64,000 nucleotides of DNA from Ensifer oleiphilus (lineage in GTDB: Bacteria > Pseudomonadota > Alphaproteobacteria > Rhizobiales > Rhizobiaceae): the NCBI RefSeq assembly GCF_013371465.1, contig NZ_JABWDU010000007.1, forward strand, positions 62,001-126,000. The letters run 5' to 3'. This document shows, piece by piece, positions 25,267 through 34,252 of the stretch; within the stretch, counting starts at the first letter, position 1, and each line of letters opens with the position of its first letter. Position numbers and translations under genes: made by a program. The notes beneath the pieces are model-generated. The model saw nothing but the letters and a program-made list of their open reading frames with translations, made no database searches and was not told the origin of the DNA.

Positions 25267-26457
25267 TTACCAGAAGAATTGTGTATGCCCGAGCGACCGC
25301 ATCAAGGCCTCCATGAAATAGTAGTCGCCATAGGGAAGCATGGTGTCGGAGTAGCCTGATCCGACATGGGCCGCACCATGGGCGAGAAGGCCGAGTGCTG
25401 CTGGATCGCCAGTCAGGTCGCAGGTGTCGAGCAAGCCCGCGATCAGGCGGTCGGCAAACCCGCGCCAGACTTGAGCTTCTTCGGCGTCGCATTGGTCGGC
25501 GAGCATATAGATGCCGGCTGCCATGATCGCGCCGGCCGAGCTGTCGCGCGGCGCGTACTTCGGGTCAGGAACGTCATAGTCCCAAACGGGCACGAGGTCG
25601 CTGCCCATCAGCTGCTCGGCCTTGGCGGCGAGCCTGCGGGCAGCATCCAAATAGGTCCTGTTTCCGGTGACGCGCGCGCATTGGGCAAAACCATGGATCA
25701 ACCAGGCCTGGCCGCGCGACCAGCATGAGCTGTCGGCATGACCCTGGTGGGTTTCGCCGCGCAGTGCGTCGCCAGTGCTCGGATCGAACAGGAAGGTGTG
25801 GAAGCTGGTGTCGTCGTCGCGCACGAGGTGTTTCAAAGTGGTGTCGGCATGGCCATCGGCGGCCTCGCGAAAGTCCGCTCGCCCGGTTTCGCCGTAGGCC
25901 CAATAAAGCAGCGCAAGGTTCTGCATCGTATCGGCGATGATCCGCCCATTGGCGAAGTCCGCGCGCATGCCACCGTGCGCCGGCTGAGCGTTCCATGCCT
26001 GAAGATAGCGCCCCTCCGGTCGGTACCGGCCGAGCAGCAGATTGGCGGCCTCAAGAGCGAGCGCGCGCGGTTCCTTCTCGCCGGTCATAAGCCATTCGGC
26101 CACACAGCTGAGCGAGAACTGGAAGCCAAGATCATGGTCCTGGGCGCGGCGATGCGCCAGAATGCCCCTAAAGATCGAGCGGCGGGCGCGTGCTGCGTTC
26201 AGGAATGTCGGGTCTCCTGTCAGCTGCGAGGCAAGCCACAACTGGCCGGCATGAAAGCTCACGACCCAGTCGTAGGGGCTGCAATAGGCCCAGCCATTGT
26301 CGCTTAAGCCGATCTTCGGATTGCGGATGCCGATGATCGGCATGGTCGTGCGCAATTTTTCGACGCTGCGCACGAGTGCTGCCTGGTGGCGATCAACATG
26401 AGAGGTGGCTGCTGCCGGCACGGAGGCTGCGAAGTAGCTACTGGTTTCAATTTTCAT
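25267..26457 (-). CDS. Unsaturated glucuronyl hydrolase (GH88)
   Basis: A 396-residue glycoside hydrolase of family 88, an alpha/alpha-barrel enzyme that removes the 4,5-unsaturated uronic acid left at the non-reducing end by polysaccharide lyases. The two characteristic aspartates are D109 (QDHDLGFQF) and D176 (IIADTMQNLALLYWA), and the later motif HQGHADSSCWSRGQAW is typical of the family. Start 26457 is chosen because AGGAG precedes it and because the 12 extra upstream codons are not family-like. No signal peptide is visible, so it works in the cytoplasm on oligosaccharides brought in by the divergent ABC importer. Its product, 5-keto-4-deoxyuronate, is the substrate of KduI encoded in the same locus. 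Confidence 0.9.
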   Translation of the reverse strand: MKIETSSYFAASVPAAATSHVDRHQAALVRSVEKLRTTMPIIGIRNPKIGLSDNGWAYCSPYDWVVSFHAGQLWLASQLTGDPTFLNAARARRSIFRGILAHRRAQDHDLGFQFSLSCVAEWLMTGEKEPRALALEAANLLLGRYRPEGRYLQAWNAQPAHGGMRADFANGRIIADTMQNLALLYWAYGETGRADFREAADGHADTTLKHLVRDDDTSFHTFLFDPSTGDALRGETHQGHADSSCWSRGQAWLIHGFAQCARVTGNRTYLDAARRLAAKAEQLMGSDLVPVWDYDVPDPKYAPRDSSAGAIMAAGIYMLADQCDAEEAQVWRGFADRLIAGLLDTCDLTGDPAALGLLAHGAAHVGSGYSDTMLPYGDYYFMEALMRSLGHTQFFW

Positions 26458-26511
26458 GTGTGTGCTCCTGAGTATGGAAATCTTTTTGCTCATTAAGTAA
26501 ATTTCGTCAAT

Positions 26512-26526
26512 AGCGAAACTTTCGCT
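26512..26526. promoter_or_regulatory. Palindromic operator AGCGAAACTTTCGCT
   Basis: A perfect 7+1+7 palindrome between the divergent GH88 and permease genes, directly touching the -35 hexamer of the plus-strand promoter candidate. Symmetry, length and position fit a LacI-family operator, most likely for the repressor at 24145-25203. The binding protein is inferred, not shown. Confidence 0.6.
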
Positions 26527-26554
26527 TGACGCAGAATGTTTTCGGTTTCATTCT
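26526..26554 (+). promoter_or_regulatory. Candidate sigma-70-type promoter of the uronate importer operon
   Basis: TTGACG at 26526-26531, a 17-base spacer and CATTCT at 26549-26554. The -35 matches consensus at five of six positions and the -10 is poor. It overlaps the last base of the palindrome, so a bound repressor would block polymerase. It lies 60-90 bases before the first permease ATG. Confidence 0.4.
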
Positions 26555-26613
26555 TATGCCTAGTCTGGGCGTCCTTCGTGACGTTCATGGCGCCGATAAG
26601 GGAGGGTTAGGGA

Positions 26614-27537
26614 ATGTCCATTGCGGACGCATCGAATGCAGGGCCGCCTCTGAGCGTGCGACTGCGCAGCCAGTTGGGCGGCTACGGTTTTCTGCTGCCC
26701 TGGCTGTTGGGGTTTGTCGTACTGACCTTGGGCCCGGCCGTTTCGTCGTTCTATCTTTCGCTCACGGACTTCGGCCTGATGGGGCCGGCCAACTGGGTCG
26801 GTGCCGAGAACTACGTGCGGATCGCCAGCGACGACCCCCGTTTCTGGACGGCGATGCGGGTGACTTTCACTTTTGTCCTGCTGTCGGTCCCGCTCAAACT
26901 GATGTTCGCGCTGGCGATTGCAGTGGCGCTGAACAAGGGGCTGCGTGGCCTGACGGTGTTTCGCGCGATCTTCTATCTTCCGTCGCTGGTCGGTGGCAGC
27001 GTTGCAATCGCGGTGCTCTGGCGGCAGGTGTTTGCCGGCGATGGCGTGCTGAACCAGGTTCTGGCGGCCCTCTTCGGCTACGAGGGCCCGAGCTGGATCT
27101 CGAACCCGTCCACGTCGCTCTACACCCTCGTCCTGCTCGCCGCCTGGCAGTTCGGCTCTTCGATGATCATCTTTCTGGCCGGTCTGCGTCAGATCCCGCA
27201 GGATATGTACGAGGCCGCCAGCATCGACGGCGCAAGCCGCTCCCGCCAGTTCTTCAAGATCACGCTGCCGCTGTTGACGCCGGTGATCTTCTTTAATGCG
27301 GTGATCCTGACGATCGACGCCTTCAAGGCATTCACCTCGGCTTTCGTCGTCAGTGACGGCAGCGGGGGGCCGATCGATACGACGCTGTTCTACACGCTTT
27401 ACCTCTACCAGGAAGCCTTCACCAACTTCCGCTTCGGATACGCCTCAGCCCTTGCCTGGGTGCTGGTGGTCATTATCGCAATTTTCACGGCGCTGTCTTT
27501 CATGTCGGCTAAATATTGGGTGCACTACGATGACTGA
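26614..27537 (+). CDS. Sugar ABC transporter permease, MalF/UgpA type
   Basis: A 307-residue inner-membrane permease with six membrane segments and the coupling (EAA) loop EAASIDGASRSRQFFKITLP at about residues 200-220. It is the first gene of the plus-strand operon and overlaps the next permease gene by eight bases. With 27530-28423 it forms the heterodimeric channel of a carbohydrate uptake transporter-1 type importer. The substrate is inferred from the neighbours to be an unsaturated uronate-containing oligosaccharide. Confidence 0.92.
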   Translation: MSIADASNAGPPLSVRLRSQLGGYGFLLPWLLGFVVLTLGPAVSSFYLSLTDFGLMGPANWVGAENYVRIASDDPRFWTAMRVTFTFVLLSVPLKLMFALAIAVALNKGLRGLTVFRAIFYLPSLVGGSVAIAVLWRQVFAGDGVLNQVLAALFGYEGPSWISNPSTSLYTLVLLAAWQFGSSMIIFLAGLRQIPQDMYEAASIDGASRSRQFFKITLPLLTPVIFFNAVILTIDAFKAFTSAFVVSDGSGGPIDTTLFYTLYLYQEAFTNFRFGYASALAWVLVVIIAIFTALSFMSAKYWVHYDD

Positions 27538-28423
27538 TACCGTCTATGCGTCGAGCGTCGTCGAGGCAGCCGCCATGCCCGAAGGAGCGAAGTCATCGCC
27601 GCTGAAGCGGGCGCTGGTCTACGCGCTCCTGACCGCGGTCAGCTTCATCATGCTCTACCCGCTGCTGTGGATGGTCTCGAGCTCCTTCAAGCCCGAAAAC
27701 GAGATCTTCGCGACGACGTCGCTAATCCCGCAGGAGTTTACGCTCGATGCCTATCGACGTGGCTGGAATGGCCTGAGCGTCAGCTTCGGCTACATGTTCC
27801 TCAACTCGTTGCTGATCTCGGTTCTGGTCGTCATCGGCAATCTGATGTCGTGCTCGATGGCCGCCTATGCCTTCACGCGACTGCAGTTCAAGGGGCGCGG
27901 ATTCTGGTTTGCGCTGATGCTCGGGACGCTGATGATGCCGCAGCATGCGGTGCTGATCCCGCAATATCTGATGTTCCTGAAATTCGGCTGGGTCAACACC
28001 ATCATGCCGCTTGTCGTTCCGAAGTTCTTCGCCATCGACGCCTTCTTCATCTTCCTGATGGTTCAGTTCTTCCGCGGTATCCCGCGTGAGCTCGATGAGG
28101 CGGCTATCATGGATGGTGCCGGACCGTTGCGCATCTTCCTCAAGGTGATCCTGCCGCTTTCGACGCCGGTTCTGGCGACCGCCGCAGTCTTCTCGTTCAT
28201 CTGGACCTGGGACGATTTCTTCGCGCCGTTGATCTATCTGAACGACATCGAGAAATACACGGCCCAGCTAGGTCTTCGAACCTTCGTCGATGCCACGGCG
28301 CAATCGGATTGGGGCGCGCTGCTTGCGATGTCGACCTTGACCGTATTGCCGATCTTCATCCTCTTCCTCCTGTTCCAGCGGCTCCTGATCGAAGGCATCG
28401 CGACGACGGGCATGAAGCGGTAG
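27530..28423 (+). CDS. Sugar ABC transporter permease, MalG type
   Basis: A 297-residue permease starting MTDTVYASSVVEAA at ATG 27530, inside the end of the preceding gene; a longer open frame upstream has no start signal and would overlap it far more. Six membrane segments follow the cytoplasmic N-terminus, and the coupling loop is DEAAIMDGAGPLRIFLKVIL. It pairs with the MalF-type permease and is energised by the ATPase at 28471-29565. Confidence 0.92.
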   Translation: MTDTVYASSVVEAAAMPEGAKSSPLKRALVYALLTAVSFIMLYPLLWMVSSSFKPENEIFATTSLIPQEFTLDAYRRGWNGLSVSFGYMFLNSLLISVLVVIGNLMSCSMAAYAFTRLQFKGRGFWFALMLGTLMMPQHAVLIPQYLMFLKFGWVNTIMPLVVPKFFAIDAFFIFLMVQFFRGIPRELDEAAIMDGAGPLRIFLKVILPLSTPVLATAAVFSFIWTWDDFFAPLIYLNDIEKYTAQLGLRTFVDATAQSDWGALLAMSTLTVLPIFILFLLFQRLLIEGIATTGMKR

Positions 28424-28470
28424 CGCCACGAACAACAGCCACAGAACAAGAAACAGGAAAGGGGAGCCCC

Positions 28471-29565
28471 ATGACGACGCTCGCTTTGAAGCAAGTCCAG
28501 AAGCGCTACGGTGCCGTCGAAATCATTCGCGGCGTCGACCTCCAGATCGGCAGCGGCGAGTTCGTCGTTTTCGTCGGCCCGTCAGGATGCGGCAAGTCCA
28601 CGCTCTTGCGCATGATTGCTGGACTGGAACCAATCTCCGGCGGCGAGCTGGCGATCGGCGGCGCCAGAATGAACGAGAAGGCGGCCTCCGAACGTGGCAT
28701 TGCCATGGTCTTTCAATCCTACGCGCTCTATCCGCATATGAGCGTCTACAAGAACATGTCGTTCGGCCTTGAGACCATGCGCATGCCCAAGCCCGAAATC
28801 GACAAGCGGGTGCGCAAGGCGGCCGAAATCCTGCAGATCACCCAACTGCTGGAACGCAAGCCAAAGCAGCTGTCGGGCGGCCAGCGTCAGCGCGTCGCCA
28901 TCGGCCGCGCCATCGTGCGCGATCCGAAGATCTTTCTGTTCGACGAACCCTTGTCCAATCTGGACGCCGAGCTTCGCGTGCAGACCCGCGTCGAGATCGC
29001 AAAGCTCCACGCCGATATCGGCGCCACGATGATCTACGTCACCCATGACCAGGTCGAAGCGATGACGCTCGCCGACCGGATCGTGGTGCTGCGCGCTGGC
29101 CGGATCGAGCAGCAGGGATCGCCGCTCGAAATCTACAACAGGCCAGTCAATCGCTTTGTCGCGGGCTTCATCGGTTCGCCGAAGATGAATTTCCTGGATG
29201 TTTCCGTGGTGGGTCGTCGCGACGACGGGGTTGTCATCGGTCTTGCCGGCGCCGATGTCGCCGTGCCGCTGGTCGAACGAGTCGAGATCGGGGCGACGCT
29301 CAGCCTTGGCGTTCGCCCGGAGCATATCAGGGCCAACGGCGCGGGTGGCATCGCTCTCGGGACAATGACGATCACGCATATCGAGCATCTCGGCGGCCAG
29401 ACCATCATCTATGGGCGTCTGCCCGACAAGCAGGCGCTCATCGTCGCCATGGAAGGCCAAACGCTGCTCAACACGGGCGAAACGCTGAACGTCAGCATCG
29501 CGCCGGAACATTGCCATCTCTTCGACGCCGAAGGACGCAGGCTTGCCGACTGGGCTCAGGCATAA
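28471..29565 (+). CDS. Sugar ABC transporter ATP-binding protein, MalK/UgpC type
   Basis: A 364-residue ATPase. Walker A is G36-P-S-G-C-G-K42-S-T, the signature is LSGGQRQRVAIGRA, Walker B is IFLFDEPLSNLDAELR and the switch histidine lies in YVTHDQVEAM. The C-terminal 120 residues form the TOBE/MalK regulatory domain. The start is the ATG at 28471, after AAAGGGGAG, rather than upstream in-frame codons lying within the permease gene. It drives the importer formed by the two preceding permeases. Confidence 0.95.
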   Translation: MTTLALKQVQKRYGAVEIIRGVDLQIGSGEFVVFVGPSGCGKSTLLRMIAGLEPISGGELAIGGARMNEKAASERGIAMVFQSYALYPHMSVYKNMSFGLETMRMPKPEIDKRVRKAAEILQITQLLERKPKQLSGGQRQRVAIGRAIVRDPKIFLFDEPLSNLDAELRVQTRVEIAKLHADIGATMIYVTHDQVEAMTLADRIVVLRAGRIEQQGSPLEIYNRPVNRFVAGFIGSPKMNFLDVSVVGRRDDGVVIGLAGADVAVPLVERVEIGATLSLGVRPEHIRANGAGGIALGTMTITHIEHLGGQTIIYGRLPDKQALIVAMEGQTLLNTGETLNVSIAPEHCHLFDAEGRRLADWAQA

Positions 29566-29589
29566 AAACGGAACCAAAGGGAGGAATTC

Positions 29590-30876
29590 ATGCTCAATCG
29601 ACGCGAACTTCTACGCAACGGCCTGATGCTCGGCGGAACGGCTGCATTCTCGCAGCTCCCGCTGCGGACCGCATTTGCCGACAGCGCCACGATGCGGCTC
29701 TACTGGTGGGGCACGCCCGCGCGCGCCGAGCGCACGCTTGGCGTCGCCCGGCTGTTCGAGGCAGCCAATCCGGACGTCAAGATCAACGGTGAAGTCGGCG
29801 GCAACGACTACTGGTCGAAACTGACGACGATGCTCGTCGGCGGAAACGCGCCTGACATTTTCCAGCTCGAGCCCGGCCGGTTTGCCGACTATGCGCGCCG
29901 CAACACCACGCTTCCGCTCAACGATTTTCTCGGCAAGTCCATTCGCACCGACAAGCTCGCACCGGGTGTGCTGGAGCTTGGAACCGTCGACGGCAAGGTG
30001 GCGGGCATGCCGTTGTCGCTCAACGCCTTCGCCTTGTTCTATGACGCGAAAGCCTTCAAGCAGGCCGGGCTCAATCCGCCGGGGGCTGCGACCACATGGG
30101 ACGAATTCGCAAAGCTTTGCGTCGACCTGACCAAGGCGATCGATCGCAGGAACGTCTGGGCCGTCGGCAACGCTTCGCGCTACACCTATGCGTTCGATGC
30201 TTTCCTGAACCAGCGCGGCAAGCGATTGTATGGCGAGGACGGGAAGATCGGCTTCGATGCCAACGATGCCAAGGACTGGTATGGCTACTGGGAAAGCCTC
30301 GCCAAGAACGGCGGCTGCGTGTCGGCCGAAGTCCAGTCCATGGACCAGATCCAGGTGGATTCTAACCCGCTCGCAACCGGCAAGGCCGCCATGGCCATCG
30401 CCTTTTCGAACCAGCTTCTGGGCTACCAGTCGGCCGTGAAGAACCCGCTCGGGATCACCAACTTGCCGGTCTCGGAGCCCTCAGGACCATCAGGCCTGTT
30501 CTATCGGCCGGGTCTGCATTTCGGCATTGCAAGCACCTGCGAAAATCCGGGGCTTGCTGCCCGCTTCATCGACTTCTTCGTCAACGACATGGCTGCCGGC
30601 ATGGTGCTCGGCGTCGAGCGCGGCGTTCCGGTCAATACCGACGTCAAGGATGCGGTCGTTCCGCTGATCGACGACGTGTCGAAACGGACGGTCGATTACA
30701 TCTCGTCGATTGCCGGTCGGGTCGGTGCCTATCCTCCGCCGGTGCCGGTCGGCGCCTCCGAATTCGACACGCGCGCCTTCCGGCCGCTGGCTGACAAGGT
30801 GGCCTTCGGCCGGGTGACGCCCGCGGAGGCGGCCGATCAGTTGGTGGCGGAAGGCGGCCGAATTCTCAAGGGCTGA
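29590..30876 (+). CDS. ABC sugar-binding protein 1 (tandem pair)
   Basis: A 428-residue extracellular solute-binding protein (family 1). The N-terminus NRRELLRNGLMLGGTAAF carries a twin-arginine RRELL motif before a hydrophobic stretch, suggesting Tat export, with cleavage near AFADSAT. AGGGAGG precedes the ATG. The mature part has the usual two-lobe pattern with APDIFQLEPGRF and the late FIDFFVN motif. It is the first of two adjacent, clearly homologous binding proteins serving one permease/ATPase set, so the importer probably has two substrate specificities or affinities. Confidence 0.92.
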   Translation: MLNRRELLRNGLMLGGTAAFSQLPLRTAFADSATMRLYWWGTPARAERTLGVARLFEAANPDVKINGEVGGNDYWSKLTTMLVGGNAPDIFQLEPGRFADYARRNTTLPLNDFLGKSIRTDKLAPGVLELGTVDGKVAGMPLSLNAFALFYDAKAFKQAGLNPPGAATTWDEFAKLCVDLTKAIDRRNVWAVGNASRYTYAFDAFLNQRGKRLYGEDGKIGFDANDAKDWYGYWESLAKNGGCVSAEVQSMDQIQVDSNPLATGKAAMAIAFSNQLLGYQSAVKNPLGITNLPVSEPSGPSGLFYRPGLHFGIASTCENPGLAARFIDFFVNDMAAGMVLGVERGVPVNTDVKDAVVPLIDDVSKRTVDYISSIAGRVGAYPPPVPVGASEFDTRAFRPLADKVAFGRVTPAEAADQLVAEGGRILKG

Positions 30877-30984
30877 TCGTCTCGGACGATAGGCGGCCAC
30901 TTCGCTTGTCGAAGTCGCCATGCGCAAGTGCGCCGCCGAAGGAGGTCGGCGGCGCACGGAAATAGAAGCTTTCGGGAGAGAACC

Positions 30985-32271
30985 ATGCTTGGCAGACGCG
31001 AACTTTTGCAGTTGGGGTTGTTGTTCGGAGGGGCGGCAACGCTTTTGCAATCGCCGCTGCGCTCGGCCTTGGCGGATAGCGCGACGATGCGCCTCTTCTG
31101 GTTCGGTTCGCCCGCACGCGCCGAGCGCACCCTGAGTGTTGCCAGGTTGTTCGAGGCCGCAAATCCCGGTGTGAAGATCAATGGCGAGGTTGGCGGCAAC
31201 GACTACTGGTCGAAGCTGACGACGATGCTGGCCGGCGGCAATGCGCCCGACATTTTCCAGCTCGCGCCGAGCCGTTTTGCCGACTATGCGCGCCGCAACA
31301 CCATGCTTCCTCTCGGCGATTACCTGGGAAGCACGATCCGCACCGACAAATTGATGTCCGGCGTCCTCGATCTCGGGGCGGTCGACGGCAAGGTCGTCGG
31401 CATGCCGCTGTCGTTGAATGCGTTTGCTCTGATTTACGACAGTGTCGCCTTCGAAAAGGCCGCGATTGCACCGCCCGGCCCGACCACCACCTGGGACGGT
31501 TTTGCCAGACTCTGCGTCGACATCACCAAGGCGATCGGCCGGAAGAATGTCTGGGCGGTCGGCAACGGCGCGCGCTACAGCTATGCCTTCGAGGCGTTTC
31601 TCGTTCAACGCGGCAAGCGACTGTACGGCGAGGATGGCCGGATCGGCTTCGACGCCACCGATGCCAGCGACTGGTACGGCTATTGGGAGAGCCTGGCGAA
31701 GAACGGCGGCTGCGTGTCGGCCGAGGTCCAGGCCATGGACAAGCTGCAGATCGATTCCAATCCGCTTTCCACCGGTCATGCGGTGATGGCGATTGCCTTT
31801 TCTAACCAGTTGCTCGGCTATCAGGCGCTCGCCAAGAACAGGTTGGGCATCACCTCGCTACCGATCGCCGATGCGGCAGGACCTTCCGGCCTGTTCTACA
31901 AGGCAAGCCTGCATTTCGGGATTGCCAGCACCTCAAGGCAGCCGGAACTTGCAGCCCGGTTCATCGATTTCTTCATCAATGACCTGGCGGCAGGGAAAAT
32001 TCTCGGGGTGGAACGCGGCGTGCCAATCAACCTTGACGTCCGGGAGGCAGTGGCGCCTCTCGTCGATGACGTCTCGAAACGATCGGTGGACTACATTTCC
32101 TCGATAGCGGGAAGGGTGGGTGCCTTTCCGCCCCAGGTTCCGATCGGGGCCTCCGAGATGGAGGAACGCGTGTTCCGGCCGATCGCCGACCAGGTCGCCT
32201 TCGGCCAGTTGACTGTTGCTGCAGCCGGCGAGGAACTGGTCGCGCAGGCAAACCGCATTCTCAGGAGCTAA
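30985..32271 (+). CDS. ABC sugar-binding protein 2 (tandem duplicate)
   Basis: A 428-residue protein of exactly the same length as the preceding gene product and identical to it at most positions by eye, for example NGEVGGNDYWSKLTTML and KNGGCVSAEVQ in both. The N-terminus GRRELLQLGLLFGGAATL again carries a twin-arginine motif before a hydrophobic core. ATG 30985 is preceded by GGGAGAG; frames open further upstream are not family-like. The intergenic 108 bases have no obvious promoter. It arose by tandem gene duplication and has diverged mostly in lobe-surface segments such as GLNPPGAAT versus AIAPPGPTT. Confidence 0.92.
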   Translation: MLGRRELLQLGLLFGGAATLLQSPLRSALADSATMRLFWFGSPARAERTLSVARLFEAANPGVKINGEVGGNDYWSKLTTMLAGGNAPDIFQLAPSRFADYARRNTMLPLGDYLGSTIRTDKLMSGVLDLGAVDGKVVGMPLSLNAFALIYDSVAFEKAAIAPPGPTTTWDGFARLCVDITKAIGRKNVWAVGNGARYSYAFEAFLVQRGKRLYGEDGRIGFDATDASDWYGYWESLAKNGGCVSAEVQAMDKLQIDSNPLSTGHAVMAIAFSNQLLGYQALAKNRLGITSLPIADAAGPSGLFYKASLHFGIASTSRQPELAARFIDFFINDLAAGKILGVERGVPINLDVREAVAPLVDDVSKRSVDYISSIAGRVGAFPPQVPIGASEMEERVFRPIADQVAFGQLTVAAAGEELVAQANRILRS

Positions 32272-32331
32272 CGTTTCCCAAACGCTCGCCCTGGGCACCA
32301 CAGCATACGCCGCCCTAGACAGGAATAGCCC

Positions 32332-34206
32332 ATGACAGATGGCATATACCCCGACAGCCTGTTCCATCCATGGTCGGGCAATGAACTGCGCACGCGCGCC
32401 GATGTCGAGCGCGCGCTGAAATCGCTCTGCGACCCGGCCGAGCCCTACCGATCGCCAGGTGGCGCGCGGTTGCGGTTCGACGCGACCGCTGCGCATTTCG
32501 ATCAGGCGGCAGCCGATCTTGAGGGCTTCTCGCGGTTGTTGTGGGGGTTGGTGCCGGCTGAGGTCGGCGGCGCCACATGGATCGACTGGACGCCGATCGC
32601 GCGCGGCCTTGCGTCCGGCACGGATCCGCACCATCGCGAATACTGGGGTCAGCCCACGGATCGCAACCAGCGCCTTGTCGAACTCGCGGCCATCGGATTT
32701 GCGTTGCGTCTCGTGCCGGACAAGCTCTGGGCTCCCCTGGGGCCAGATGCGCGCCAGAATGTCGTCGCCTATCTGAAGGCCGGGCATGCCTGCCGGTTTT
32801 CCGAGAACAACTGGAAGTTCTTCCGGATTCTCATCGGCCTGGGGCTGGATTCCGTCGGCGCCGATCACGATCGGGCCTTGGACCAGGCCTATATCGACGA
32901 GCTCGAAACGTTCTATCTCGGCGATGGCTGGTACAGCGATGGCGACGCGCGCCGTGCCGACCACTACATCCCCTTCGCCTTTCACTTCTATGGGCTCATT
33001 CTTGCCGCGCTCGACGGTAGCACCTACACGCAGCCATATCGCGAGCGAGCGCGTCTCGCCGCCGGCGATATGACGCGATGGTTTGCCGATGACGGCGCCG
33101 CCTTGGCGTTCGGTCGGTCGATGACTTATCGGTTTGCGATCGCCGGTTTCTTCGGTGCTTTGGCATTTTCCGGCGAGGAGGCGCTGCCCTGGGGGCAACT
33201 CAAGGGCTTCTACCTGCGCAATCTGCGCTGGTGGGCCAGGCAACCGATGGCGTCGAGGGACGGTATCCTGCCGGTTGGCTACGCCTACCCGAACCTTTTG
33301 ATGTGCGAGACCTACAATTCGCCGCAGTCGCCCTATTGGGCCTTGAAGGCGTTTCTGCCGCTGGCCTTACCGGAGCAACACCCCTTCTGGAGCGCTGTGG
33401 AGGCGGTTTGTCCACCGCGCGACGACGTCGCCGCACACCGACACACGGGCATGATCATCAAGAATCCGCCCGGCAATGCCATCGCGCTTTGCAGCGGCCA
33501 GCAGACGGGACCGCAAAACACCTGGGCACGGTTCGGCGCCGAGAAATACAGCAAGTTCGTCTATTCCGCCCGTTACGGCTTCAGCGTGGAAAGCGACCCC
33601 AATCGCTTTGCAGATGCGGTCCTGGATGGCATGCTGGGTTTCAGCAGCGACGGTCTCCAGTTTCAGGTCCGACAGGCAAATGAGGAGGTGTTGATCGCCG
33701 ACGACGTCCTCTACGCGCGCTGGCGGCCCAATGACGACATCCTGGTCGAAACCTGGCTCTACTGGCATGAGGAATTCCATGTCCGCGCCCATCGCGTGAG
33801 AACCGAACGAGCCGTTACCGCGAAGGAGGGGGGCTTTGCGATCGCCAGACACGACAGGCTTGCCGAGGCACTGGAAAGTGAACCTGGCAAGGCGGTCGTG
33901 GCGACCCCGCGAGACCTCTCGGCGATCGTCGATTGCGGCTCGTCGGTCGCTCGCGTCGGCAAGGCGCATATCGCTCAGCCGAACACCAACCTGATTGCCG
34001 CAAAGACGCTTGTGCCGCAGCTGGTGGCCGAGCTTTCTCCTGGAGAGAGCACGCTTTTTTCCGCCGTTCTGGTGAGCGCCGATCCGGTCGCCGGCCGCAG
34101 CGCGCTGACGCGCTTGCCGCGGACCCCCGACCTGCCGGCGCTCGAGGCGCTGATCAGCGCTAAGGGCCGGCCGGTCTCGCTCATGAACAGAAACACGAGT
34201 GCCTGA
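32332..34206 (+). CDS. DUF2264 domain protein
   Basis: A 624-residue protein without a signal peptide. The N-terminal 360 residues match the DUF2264 pattern, an alpha/alpha-toroid-like fold with GFSRLLWGLVPA, GHACRFSENNWKFFRI and DGWYSDGDARRADHYIPFAF; the C-terminal 230 residues look beta-rich. Members are often found next to GH88, GH105 or polysaccharide lyase genes and have been suspected of acting on uronate-containing oligosaccharides, but I know of no firmly established reaction. AGGA precedes the ATG. Lying between the binding proteins and kduI, it probably acts on the imported oligosaccharide in the cytoplasm. Confidence 0.82.
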   Translation: MTDGIYPDSLFHPWSGNELRTRADVERALKSLCDPAEPYRSPGGARLRFDATAAHFDQAAADLEGFSRLLWGLVPAEVGGATWIDWTPIARGLASGTDPHHREYWGQPTDRNQRLVELAAIGFALRLVPDKLWAPLGPDARQNVVAYLKAGHACRFSENNWKFFRILIGLGLDSVGADHDRALDQAYIDELETFYLGDGWYSDGDARRADHYIPFAFHFYGLILAALDGSTYTQPYRERARLAAGDMTRWFADDGAALAFGRSMTYRFAIAGFFGALAFSGEEALPWGQLKGFYLRNLRWWARQPMASRDGILPVGYAYPNLLMCETYNSPQSPYWALKAFLPLALPEQHPFWSAVEAVCPPRDDVAAHRHTGMIIKNPPGNAIALCSGQQTGPQNTWARFGAEKYSKFVYSARYGFSVESDPNRFADAVLDGMLGFSSDGLQFQVRQANEEVLIADDVLYARWRPNDDILVETWLYWHEEFHVRAHRVRTERAVTAKEGGFAIARHDRLAEALESEPGKAVVATPRDLSAIVDCGSSVARVGKAHIAQPNTNLIAAKTLVPQLVAELSPGESTLFSAVLVSADPVAGRSALTRLPRTPDLPALEALISAKGRPVSLMNRNTSA

Positions 34207-34252
34207 CCGCCTGTCGATGCCGGCCAATTTTGAAAGTTGAGGACAAGAACTG

